Shown: piece by piece, positions 1-7,292 of the stretch | How the letters are laid out: each line of letters begins with the position of its first letter | Numbering within the stretch: the stretch's first letter is position 1 | Assembly: GCA_002412715.1 (NCBI GenBank) | Contig: DHVP01000036.1 | Span: 98,644 to 151,449, forward strand | Reading direction: 5' to 3' | DNA: 52,806 nt | From: Deltaproteobacteria bacterium UBA5205 | GTDB taxonomy: Bacteria; Desulfobacterota; Syntrophorhabdia; Syntrophorhabdales; Syntrophorhabdaceae | Position numbers and translations under genes: made by a program | The notes under the pieces: generated by a model | Told to the model about the DNA's origin: nothing | The model's database searches: none | The model's input: the letters and a program-made list of their open reading frames with translations, nothing else

Positions 1-2
1 TG

Positions 3-884
3 TTTGCGAGTGACGTGAGCATGCAGGAGGACAGTGGGGAATGGTCGGTTAGTTACGGGCAGGACCTTGCGGAACATCTGGCATTCAGCATCTCATATAT
101 AAACGAGGGGCATCAGCCTAACCACTACAGGGACGGTATCGCCCCGCAGATCTGGGGACGTGCGGCACCTTTCGACCCCCGCCTGTCTTTTGCCCTGGGT
201 GCCGGTCCGTATCTCTATTTTGACACGAATGTCGCCTCGGACAGCGACGAATACGAAAACCTCCACGGTCTAGGCGTCATTTTCAGCGGGACAGCGACGT
301 GGTACGGATTGAGTCCTTTCCTGCTGCAGGTACGCGCCAACTACATAGGGGTCGACCGGAGCTTCGACTCCTTCTCAGCCAGCTTCGGAATAGGCTGGCT
401 CCTTCAAGCCAAACCCGGGCCGGGGGAACCTCCAAAGGCCGGCAAGAGTATACGTGAGGCAGACAACGAGATCGGGTTCTTTCTTGGCAAATCGGTCCTC
501 AACAGCGCAAAGAGCGAACAGGGCAACGCGATGAGCGTCGAATACCGGCGCCGTCTGCTACCTTATCTCGAGCTGGCCGCGGCGTGGCTCAACGAAGGGG
601 ATTCTCGTCCCATAGGCCGCTACGGGTTTATGTCACAACTGTGGCTTGCGCGGGGATTTTTCGATGACCGTCTGTCGCTCGGCATCGGCGGCGGTCCCTA
701 CCTGGCCCGCGACAAGTACGATGGCGACGAAGGTTCGAGAACCACACTGGCGGGCGCCGTTTCCCTGATGGCTCTCTACCGCTTTACACCCCATCTTGGG
801 TTTCGCGGCCTGTTTCATCGGATCGTCACGGATTATAGCCGCGACACCGATGTCTTCATGGGCGGATTGGTCGTGGCGTTTTGA
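3..884 (+). CDS. outer-membrane beta-barrel protein (5' end outside window)
   Basis: The reading frame is open to the left edge with no stop before the first GTG (position 15) or ATG (21), so the start and any signal peptide most likely lie outside the window. The visible ~290 residues alternate aromatic and polar residues in short strands and repeat one pattern twice: an 'aY.NEG' strand followed by an 'LSFALGAGPYLYFDTN'-like strand (first half) and 'LSLGIGGGPYLARDKY' (second half). The chain ends in a phenylalanine-terminated strand (VVAF), as expected for a protein assembled by BamA. This indicates an internally duplicated outer-membrane barrel. I do not recognise a specific family or substrate. 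The neighbouring FMN reductase converges on it and gives no functional hint. Confidence 0.7.
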   Translation, partial: FASDVSMQEDSGEWSVSYGQDLAEHLAFSISYINEGHQPNHYRDGIAPQIWGRAAPFDPRLSFALGAGPYLYFDTNVASDSDEYENLHGLGVIFSGTATWYGLSPFLLQVRANYIGVDRSFDSFSASFGIGWLLQAKPGPGEPPKAGKSIREADNEIGFFLGKSVLNSAKSEQGNAMSVEYRRRLLPYLELAAAWLNEGDSRPIGRYGFMSQLWLARGFFDDRLSLGIGGGPYLARDKYDGDEGSRTTLAGAVSLMALYRFTPHLGFRGLFHRIVTDYSRDTDVFMGGLVVAF

Positions 885-944
885 TGCGCGGTAACGGCTG
901 CCTCAGTATTGTTGACAGGGCGACCCGGAACCCCTGAGAATCTT

Positions 945-1502
945 TTATTTCAGTTTTCTGATCCACCTTACCAATTCAACCAGGAGCTCCTTTACCTTTT
1001 CCCGCGTCGTTTCGTCTGTAAGTCTGCCTGTTTCATCGAACTTGCTTTCGGCGAAGGGTACCATGATCTCCGGCCGGTTCAGGGGAAAGGCGTTGAGAAA
1101 TACCAGGGTCTGGCGGAGGTGATACTGCGCCCGGGCCGTACCGAGCATACCGATGGAGGCACCCATAATGGCGACCGGTTTTCCTTCGAAAGGGTTCGTC
1201 CCATAGGGCCTCGATGCCGCATCGATGGCGTTCTTCAGGACGCCGGGTACGGAGTAATTGTATTCCGGGGTTACAATGAGGATGCCATCCGCCCCTTTCA
1301 CTTTTTCCTTCAGTTCCTTTACTTTCTGGTGGGGATTGTTCTCAAGGTCCTGATTGAAGGGAGGAATCCCCTCAAGATCGAAGGTCTCCAGCTCGACCTC
1401 CTGAGGAGCGGCCTCAAGGGCGGCCTTGAGAAGCATTCTGTTAAACGACCCTTTCCTCAGACTTCCCGCAATACCAAGTATTTTTACCTTCCCGCCGTCC
1501 AT
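945..1502 (-). CDS. NAD(P)H-dependent FMN reductase (flavodoxin-fold)
   Basis: The 185-aa protein is a small flavodoxin-like oxidoreductase of the NADPH-dependent FMN reductase family (ChrR/SsuE-like), a cytoplasmic enzyme that reduces flavins, quinones or metals with NAD(P)H. Family marks are the phosphate loop after the first strand (ILGIAGSLRKGSFN, about residues 8-21) and the PEYNYSVPGVLKNAIDAASR segment that contacts the isoalloxazine ring. The start was placed at the ATG at 1502 because an AAGGAGG ribosome site sits a few bases upstream; the longer frame has 25 extra residues and no such site. It is a single gene, converging with the barrel gene and separated from the next minus-strand gene by a hairpin-rich spacer. 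The natural substrate cannot be told from sequence. Confidence 0.9.
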   Translation of the reverse strand: MDGGKVKILGIAGSLRKGSFNRMLLKAALEAAPQEVELETFDLEGIPPFNQDLENNPHQKVKELKEKVKGADGILIVTPEYNYSVPGVLKNAIDAASRPYGTNPFEGKPVAIMGASIGMLGTARAQYHLRQTLVFLNAFPLNRPEIMVPFAESKFDETGRLTDETTREKVKELLVELVRWIRKLK

Positions 1503-1586
1503 TGTTTTCCTCCTTGTCGGTAATGTCGAATGTTCTAAAATAAGGCGCGAAAACAGGGGTGTCAACGTACGGGGCAAAAGAGTTGC

Positions 1587-1660
1587 CTCACGCCCGGCGT
1601 CGCTTCGCCCTCTCTTGATAACTCACAGAGGACTGTGATCTCGAGCGAAGCGGGCGTGAG
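1587..1660. terminator. long imperfect inverted repeat, terminator-like
   Basis: CTCACGCCCG at 1587-1596 and GCTTCG at 1602-1607 pair with CGAAGCGGGCGTGAG at 1646-1660, giving 15-bp arms with a 5-nt bulge on one side. The repeat lies between two minus-strand genes, downstream of the DUF6125-like gene, so it probably ends or stabilises that transcript. There is no clear T-run, so rho-independent activity is uncertain. The end of the arm (CGGGCGTGAGA) recurs near 19139. Confidence 0.4.
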
Positions 1661-1669
1661 ATAAGGCCT

Positions 1670-2203
1670 TCAGGCTTTGTTGTCCGGGTCGCTCGTGTCG
1701 ACCGTAAATCTCCACTTGCAGAACAGGTCGGGTGGATGATCGGGGGGTGCGAGGAGGCATTCTACTTTGATGTTGGGGTCTATGGCGTGGGCGAAGGATT
1801 CGAACTCCGTCTGGTGCATGTCCCGGCAATAGAACTCCGGCAGCCCGTGCTTTACCCGTGCTACCTGGGTAGGGCATTCGGGAACCGTGACGAGCACTTC
1901 GTCTTCTGCTTCTTCGGTGACATTGTATCCGACTATCATGGTCCATGGCAGGTACTGAAAGGCCCTCACGAGCCCCTTGAGTCCCTTTTCGCGGATGTTG
2001 AAGCGTTCTATCATGTCCTTTACGGACATACCGGCTATCTTGCCCCAGACGTCTTCGTCGAATCGCTCTGCGACCTGTCTGCCATACTCTTTTTCAACAC
2101 AGAGGAACCAGAAGCCGTCCACAACCCGGTAGTGCCAGAGGAGAAACCGCAGATATTCGCGAAGCTCGGGGGCTTCCATGTGTTCCAGAATGCCTATGTC
2201 CAT
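1670..2203 (-). CDS. DUF6125-like cytosolic protein
   Basis: The 177-aa soluble protein has no signal peptide or membrane segment. It starts at an ATG with a GAGGAGG site directly upstream. The sequence is rich in aromatic residues (LRFLLWHYRVVDGFWFLCVE) and has a late CPTQ...KHGLPEFYCRDMHQ...F segment with conserved Cys and His. From memory this matches the DUF6125 group, related to the L-2-amino-thiazoline-4-carboxylic acid hydrolase fold and common in Desulfobacterota and Firmicutes, of unknown function. The Cys pair and the His residues could bind a metal or act in catalysis, but that is inference. It is monocistronic as far as can be seen. Confidence 0.7.
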   Translation of the reverse strand: MDIGILEHMEAPELREYLRFLLWHYRVVDGFWFLCVEKEYGRQVAERFDEDVWGKIAGMSVKDMIERFNIREKGLKGLVRAFQYLPWTMIVGYNVTEEAEDEVLVTVPECPTQVARVKHGLPEFYCRDMHQTEFESFAHAIDPNIKVECLLAPPDHPPDLFCKWRFTVDTSDPDNKA

Positions 2204-2299
2204 TCAAACCTCCTCTCCAAAAAAGCCAGGGAATAAGAACCGGCGACGCCGGGTGGGACATATGGTAGCAATCGGGCCGGTGTCCTGTCAAGGAAGTCT

Positions 2300-2377
2300 G
2301 TAAAGAGTAAGGAGTAAGGAGTAAGGGGACTTAAGGTAGTGTGGTTCTATCTATTGTTTTCACTCTTTACTCTTTAC
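2300..2377. repeat. near-perfect 16-bp inverted repeat with short direct repeats
   Basis: GTAAAGAGTAAGGAGT (2300-2315) is the reverse complement, with one mismatch, of ACTCTTTACTCTTTAC (2362-2377). The left arm is followed by AGTAAGG direct repeats. It lies between divergent genes, the DUF6125-like gene and the response regulator. It may be a dispersed chromosomal repeat or a cruciform; no protein site is recognised. Confidence 0.45.
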
Positions 2378-2471
2378 CGGCCGCTTTGCGGCATCATCTT
2401 CTTGAATAATATGGAATATGTCTTAAGCTGAAATAAGCAATTCCGCTCAACCTTAAGGAGGCGCGCGCCCG

Positions 2472-3104
2472 GTGGCTCACAAGTTCAAGATACTCGTTAC
2501 CGACGATGATCCCGATATCCTTGAGCTGAATTCCACCATCCTGCGCAAGGTCGGATACGAGGTCTATGAAGCCTCGACGGCGAAGGAAACCCTTGAAATG
2601 GTTCGGACACACCGTCCCGATCTCATCATTCTCGATGTTATTCTTCCCGACATGAGGGGCACCCGGTTATGCAGGATGATCAAAGACGACCCCGATTTGC
2701 GCGGGCCATTCATAATTCTCATGTCGGGAGTCCAGGTATCCTCGAATAACCAGGCGAAGGGACTCAACGTTGGTGCCGACGGTTATCTTGTCAAACCGGT
2801 TTCGAAGAAGGAATTTATTGCCAGGGTCCAGGCAATGGAGCGTATCAAACACGCTGAGGATGCCCTCATGGAGACCAAGAGGGAGCAGGAAGCAACTATT
2901 GAGAAGCTTCAGAAGGCCCTTGAGGAGATTAAGACGCTCAGAGGTCTCATCCCCATCTGCGCCTGGTGTAAAAAAATACGGGACGACGAGGGGTATTGGG
3001 ACGAATTGGAGGTCTATCTCAGCAAGCATAGCGAGGCCGTCTTCAGTCATGGCCTTTGCCCGGAGTGTTCAAAGGCCATGAAAAAGAAGATTGAGGAAGA
3101 CTAG
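2472..3104 (+). CDS. response regulator with receiver, coiled-coil and Cys4 tail
   Basis: The 210-aa protein starts at a GTG preceded by TTAAGGAGG. Residues 5-120 form a canonical CheY-like receiver: acidic cluster Asp11-13, phospho-acceptor Asp55 (LIILDVILPD), Ser/Thr switch (ILMSG) and Lys109 (LVKPV). Residues 125-158 are a charged coiled coil. The C-terminus (159-205) has two CxxC pairs, Cys163/166 and Cys196/199, around GYWDELEVYL, which resembles a small zinc-binding knuckle. No DNA-binding or ANTAR domain is present, so the output is probably protein-protein contact. A similar Cys4 tail follows PAS or receiver domains in other delta-proteobacterial proteins (from memory). No histidine kinase is adjacent, so its partner is elsewhere. 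Confidence 0.85.
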   Translation: MAHKFKILVTDDDPDILELNSTILRKVGYEVYEASTAKETLEMVRTHRPDLIILDVILPDMRGTRLCRMIKDDPDLRGPFIILMSGVQVSSNNQAKGLNVGADGYLVKPVSKKEFIARVQAMERIKHAEDALMETKREQEATIEKLQKALEEIKTLRGLIPICAWCKKIRDDEGYWDELEVYLSKHSEAVFSHGLCPECSKAMKKKIEED

Positions 3105-3148
3105 CCTCCGCATGATACGGTATTTCTGTGTGCGTCCCGCTATATGTT

Positions 3149-5083
3149 TCATACGGCGTCAGTTCCCGGGACCGGAGATTCAGAGAGCATCTTTCTGAGT
3201 TCTTCGCCCTGTACGATTTCATTTACCGAGAGCAGACGGGCCAGTTCATCGAGAACCTTCCTGCGTTCCATGAGTATCTTCCGTACCCTTGTGCGGGCCT
3301 CGTCCAGCAGCCGGGCGATTTCCTCATCGATCTGGGCACTCTTTGCCTCGCTGTATGCCCTGGTCTGGTTGAAACCCTCCGGCGGGAACAGGGGACTGTG
3401 GGGGCGCTCGTAGGTTGCGAGGCCGAGGCGATCGCTCATGCCGTATTCCGTGATCATGGAGCGGGCAATGTCAGTCGCCCGCTGCAGGTCGTTCTGTGAG
3501 CCCGTGGAGCTCTCCCCGAAGATGAGTTCTTCCGCGACCCTGCCGCCGAGGAGCACGGCGAGTCGGTCAAGCAACTCGGGCCGGGTCATCAGGTAACGGT
3601 CCTCCGTCGGCCTTTGCTGGGTGTAGCCGAGCGCCGCAATGCCGCGGGAGATTATCGAGACCTTGTGCACCGGGTCCGCATACGTGACCGATTCGGCCAC
3701 GATCGCGTGTCCCGATTCATGAAAGGCGACGATCTCTTTTTCCCGGGGGTTCATCACCCGGTTTTTTTTCTCGAGACCGCCGACGATTCGGTCAATTGAC
3801 TCATCGAGCTCATCAGGCCCAACTGTTTCCTTGTTTTTCCGGGCAGCAAGGAGGGCGGCCTCGTTGATGAGGTTAGCAAGGTCGGCGCCCACAAAACCGG
3901 GTGTAAGGGCGGCGACTTTGCGCAGATCGACCTCGGGGCTCAGCGGGACGTCCCTGGAATGGATCTTCAGGATGGCCTCGCGGCCATTTATATCGGGGCG
4001 GTCGATCAGGACCTGCCGGTCAAACCTTCCCGGGCGCAGCAGGGCGGGGTCAAGGATCTCGGGGCGGTTAGTGGCGGCCATTATGATCACGCCCTTGTTC
4101 GATTGAAAACCGTCCATCTCTACCAGAAGCTGGTTGAGCGTCTGTTCCCTCTCGTCATTTCCACCAAAGACATTTACCCCGCGGGCTTTCCCTAATGCAT
4201 CGAGTTCATCGATAAAGATGATGCACGGGGCCCGGGTCGTGGCCTGAGAGAAGAGGTCGCGGACCCGGGACGCCCCGACGCCGACAAACATCTCAACAAA
4301 TTCGGACCCGCTGATGCTGAAGAAAGGCACTTTTGCCTCCCCCGCAACCGCCTTGGCAAGAAGGGTTTTGCCGGTGCCGGGGGAGCCGACGAGAAGAACC
4401 CCCTTGGGTATCCTTCCGCCAAGTCTTTGGAATTTTTCGGGGCTCTTTAAAAACTCCACCACCTCCTGCAGTTCCTGCCGGGCCTCATCGATGCCCGCCA
4501 CGTCTTCGAAGGTGACCTTTATCTCGTCCTGGGCGGACAATTTGGCCTTGCTCTTGCCGAAGGACATGACACCCGCTCCCGGTCCTCCCATCCTGGACAT
4601 TGCAAAGCGCCAGATGAGGAAGAAGATGGCGATGGGAACGATCCATGAGAGTATATTGCCCAGCCACTTGCTTTCATAACTCCCGGAATAGTCGATCTTA
4701 TGTTCTTCCAGATCCTTCACGAGTCCGGGATCATCGACGCGGACGGTGATAAACTCACGGCCCGGTGCCTTTCCTTCACTTTTCATCGTCCCGGTGATGG
4801 TTTCCGGGGCGATGGCTACTTTGATCACGTTTCCCGCGATAAGGCTTTGTTTGAACGTACTATAGGAAATTGTCTCCCTCTGCACGGAAAAATAGTATTG
4901 CTGGAGCACGAGAAGCAGAAGAAAGACGAAGAGAAAATACCACAGCGTGAAGTGCGTTTTTGGAGGCAGCCCCTCCTTCTTTTGCCCGGACTCGGGTGGA
5001 CCGCCGGGACTGCCTGGACCGAAGAGGGAACGTAATTTGTCGTTCAGATTCTGTATCGGTCCTTTCTTTCCGGTTTGCGCCAT
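3149..5083 (-). CDS. ftsH: ATP-dependent zinc metalloprotease FtsH
   Basis: The 644-aa membrane-anchored AAA+ protease degrades misfolded membrane proteins and short-lived regulators. Two membrane segments lie near residues 45-65 and 143-162, with the periplasmic part between them. The AAA module has Walker A GSPGTGKT (233-240), Walker B IIFIDELDA (288-296) and the second region of homology with the RPGRFDR arginine fingers (350-356). The peptidase site is HESGH (455-459) with the third zinc ligand Asp532 in NDLQRATD. Length is normal for the family. The ATG at 5083 has an AAGGAGGG site. The proline/glycine-rich N-terminal cytoplasmic tail (1-42) is longer than in E. coli FtsH. It is a single gene, converging with the response regulator. 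Confidence 0.97.
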   Translation of the reverse strand: MAQTGKKGPIQNLNDKLRSLFGPGSPGGPPESGQKKEGLPPKTHFTLWYFLFVFLLLLVLQQYYFSVQRETISYSTFKQSLIAGNVIKVAIAPETITGTMKSEGKAPGREFITVRVDDPGLVKDLEEHKIDYSGSYESKWLGNILSWIVPIAIFFLIWRFAMSRMGGPGAGVMSFGKSKAKLSAQDEIKVTFEDVAGIDEARQELQEVVEFLKSPEKFQRLGGRIPKGVLLVGSPGTGKTLLAKAVAGEAKVPFFSISGSEFVEMFVGVGASRVRDLFSQATTRAPCIIFIDELDALGKARGVNVFGGNDEREQTLNQLLVEMDGFQSNKGVIIMAATNRPEILDPALLRPGRFDRQVLIDRPDINGREAILKIHSRDVPLSPEVDLRKVAALTPGFVGADLANLINEAALLAARKNKETVGPDELDESIDRIVGGLEKKNRVMNPREKEIVAFHESGHAIVAESVTYADPVHKVSIISRGIAALGYTQQRPTEDRYLMTRPELLDRLAVLLGGRVAEELIFGESSTGSQNDLQRATDIARSMITEYGMSDRLGLATYERPHSPLFPPEGFNQTRAYSEAKSAQIDEEIARLLDEARTRVRKILMERRKVLDELARLLSVNEIVQGEELRKMLSESPVPGTDAV

Positions 5084-5266
5084 GCCACTCCCTCCTTGTT
5101 TCTGATAACATAATGTTTTGTTGAGGTTTGTCCAGTTCCGGAAACTGTAAGCCAGGTCGAAAAGGGTAATACAGGCGCTGCATTCAGGACTCGCGGAGGG
5201 ACCTATGGCACTTTGATCCGAAAGAATCGTCAGCCGACAGTGGTCAAGGGTGTCAAAAGGAAGACC

Positions 5267-5653
5267 TCAGCCGAGATCCTCTTTACCCGATATATGATCG
5301 ATAATTATCCTGACAACGGCGGTAAGCATCAGTTTGGCTTCGGGGAAGGGACCGTAGCCACCCTCGGGCTGATATTTCTCCATGAGGGCCTTCAGTACCC
5401 ACAGTTTCTTCTCTTTCTCCTCAACGATGAGTGCCCTTCCTTTGAAGATCACGCTCTGGTAAAGATAGCCTGCCTTGCACGGGTTATCACGGGCGCAGTG
5501 GAAATACACATCGCCTTCCAGGTATACGAAATTGAGGGGTTTTATCATGGGAGAGCCGTCGGCGCCGATTGTGGCCAGTCTTCCCACGGGGCATTGGCTG
5601 AGCAGGCCGGAGATGACGGCCGGATCCTTGATCTGTTTTTTCTGCACGCGCAA
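5267..5653 (-). CDS. pyridoxamine 5'-phosphate oxidase-like flavin-binding protein, internally shortened
   Basis: The 128-aa protein belongs to the FMN-binding split-barrel superfamily (PNPOx-like, near the nitroimidazole-reductase NimA group). The N-terminal barrel strands (GRLATIGADGSPMIKPLNFVYLEGDVYFHCA) and the later GYLYQSVIFKGRALIVEE strand are intact. Family members normally carry about 20-30 residues between them, covering a 'K...NPxVCFEVDE' strand and loop; here they are replaced by a few residues (RDNPCKA). The frame is kept, so either a lineage-specific deletion occurred or the domain is minimal. The start is a TTG (5653) with GGGAGG about 8 nt upstream. Cofactor binding therefore remains uncertain. 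It lies upstream of ftsH on the same strand with a 180-bp gap. Confidence 0.75.
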   Translation of the reverse strand: MRVQKKQIKDPAVISGLLSQCPVGRLATIGADGSPMIKPLNFVYLEGDVYFHCARDNPCKAGYLYQSVIFKGRALIVEEKEKKLWVLKALMEKYQPEGGYGPFPEAKLMLTAVVRIIIDHISGKEDLG

Positions 5654-6043
5654 ATCCGTTGCCTCCCGTTTGTTTTCTGTTCTTATAGCACGTCCGGGAA
5701 GTCTCGTGAAGCGGAAATGTCAACGTGGCTTCTTTGAGAACCCCGGCCATCACGTTTCAGGGGGTAGTTCGTTAGGGGGTTTTGCTGATGGCCGGGGTTT
5801 GGGTACTCAGATGATTAAAAAATCTCCTTCTTCAATTCCTCCCTGTTGCGTATGTTGCCAGATTCCGGACTGCTGCCGGTCGTTCTATGAACCCGACGTC
5901 TTCGGGCGCTATGCTGCTTGACCTGATCGGCCGGGAGACCACTGGCCGGAGCTGACCTTGTTCCCAGGCCTGCCCAAACCGATCAGGGTTCCACACTGAT
6001 CATCGCTTTATCGCGAATGGGTGGAGCAAAGGACTGTTCGGGA
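5654..6043. other. non-coding stretch with a 14-bp perfect inverted repeat
   Basis: Between two minus-strand genes there is no convincing gene. AACCCCGGCCATCA (5739-5752) pairs perfectly with TGATGGCCGGGGTT (5786-5799) across a 34-nt loop that contains two G5 runs. A second nested structure uses CTGATCGG (5923-5930) with CCGATCAG (5979-5986), enclosing a CCGG...CCGG hairpin. A 36-codon Cys-rich frame (5811-5921) lies between them. The stretch may hold a terminator for the porin transcript or a structured RNA. Confidence 0.5.
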
Positions 6044-6934
6044 TTAGAAACTGTATGTAAAACCCACCCCGTATACGACATTGTTCTTCACGGGCCCGTT
6101 CGGATTATAGGAATCTTTTATGTCCGCCCCGGGGACCGTATCGTATTCTCTTTTCGCATCACCGGTAAGGGGGAACCAGTACTGCACCATCGGCTGGATG
6201 ACAAATGCTTTGGTTACGGGAATCGTCAGTCCGGCCTTTACCATGCCGTCATGGAACCCTTTGTACTTGCTGCTCGTATAGGTTCCCGTGGATTCGTCGT
6301 ATGTTCTCCAATAGTCGCTTTCCCCGACGAAATAGCCGAAGGATGCTCCCAGGTCGAGAGCTATCGCCTTATAAACGGGGAAGGAATGAGAAAAGGACAG
6401 GTTGACGTACGTGCCCTTGTAGCTGGTGATGTCCCTGTATATCGATAATGTAGGCTTCGTTATGATGTCGTAGGCGATGGTGCCGAAGAATTCCTCGGTC
6501 TCATCGGCATACTTTGTGCCGTAATAAATATAACCGCCCGTTAGCGAGAGTTTATCGATGGCATGGGTGTAGCTGAGCGTGAGATCGGTCTCGTTCCAAC
6601 CCTTCTTGAATTCCTGGCTGAAAGCGGCCGTCTTTGTATTCCTCTGGTTCGTGTCCAGGTTTCCCCAGAATGTCGCCGAAAAGCCTTTGTACGAAGCGGT
6701 CAATGAAGGCTGGACGACGAGGCCGCTCTGGCCTATCTCGTATCCGCGGAATATGTACTGGTTGTAGACACTGACGGAACCGCTTCCCGTTACGGCCGCT
6801 TCCGCAGGTTTTTCCTGGGTCTTCGCCGCTTCCGGTGCCTGGACGGAGTCTTTTGGCCCCTCCGCAAAAACAAGGCCCGCTGCCGCGAGGAACAAGAACA
6901 GTAAACAGGCTGTTACCGGCTTTGAATGTTTCAT
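6044..6934 (-). CDS. TorF-family putative porin
   Basis: The start is the ATG at 6934, which has a GGGAGG site; the longer frame adds 18 unlikely residues. The 296-aa product begins with a clear signal peptide (KPVTACLLFLFLAAAGLVFA), then a short Ala/Glu/Pro linker, then the barrel. The first strands, SVSVYNQYIFRGYEIGQSG and VVQPSLTASYKGFSATFWGN, are characteristic of the TorF-like / Gcw-chp family of outer-membrane proteins. Many strands follow and the chain ends in a terminal Phe (GVGFTYSF). The transported solute is unknown. It is transcribed alone and lies downstream of nifA on the same strand, but the 358-bp gap suggests its own promoter. Confidence 0.8.
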   Translation of the reverse strand: MKHSKPVTACLLFLFLAAAGLVFAEGPKDSVQAPEAAKTQEKPAEAAVTGSGSVSVYNQYIFRGYEIGQSGLVVQPSLTASYKGFSATFWGNLDTNQRNTKTAAFSQEFKKGWNETDLTLSYTHAIDKLSLTGGYIYYGTKYADETEEFFGTIAYDIITKPTLSIYRDITSYKGTYVNLSFSHSFPVYKAIALDLGASFGYFVGESDYWRTYDESTGTYTSSKYKGFHDGMVKAGLTIPVTKAFVIQPMVQYWFPLTGDAKREYDTVPGADIKDSYNPNGPVKNNVVYGVGFTYSF

Positions 6935-7292
6935 AGTATGCCTCCCTGATAGTTGTTTGCCCGTTATCAGCATTCCCCGTGTATCCACTACCCCGATACC
7001 CCGTCAATGACTGAACAGGCTTGTAGGTCTTATTATCAATAACCGTGCCGCTGGTCGGTCACCCAAGTATCCATCTACGGGTAATCGGGATATGTCAGGG
7101 AATTACAGGATGTTAGACACGGATGGTTGCCCGGCGAATGTATTGTGTCGCCTGTTTCCGAGGCGGAAAAGCCCGGGACAGAGCTACAAAAAGGTAGGAA
7201 AGAGAGACGTATCCTACCTGAATGTTGCATTGTGGGGAGATCTTTGTTTCTGCAGACGCGATGAAGGTGGCAAGGGGAGGTGGAATGCGGGG
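6935..7292. other. 358-bp spacer upstream of porin gene
   Basis: No gene is supported here. On the minus strand, GGCAC (N5) TTGAT at about 7042-7056 has the spacing of a sigma-54 promoter, but the invariant -12 GC is GA, so I treat it as a weak candidate for the porin promoter. I see no convincing TGT-N10-ACA NifA site and no terminator after nifA. Confidence 0.3.

Noticed and set aside
7040..7058. sigma-54 promoter for the TorF-like porin
   Set aside because: The -24 element is good but the invariant -12 GC is GA.
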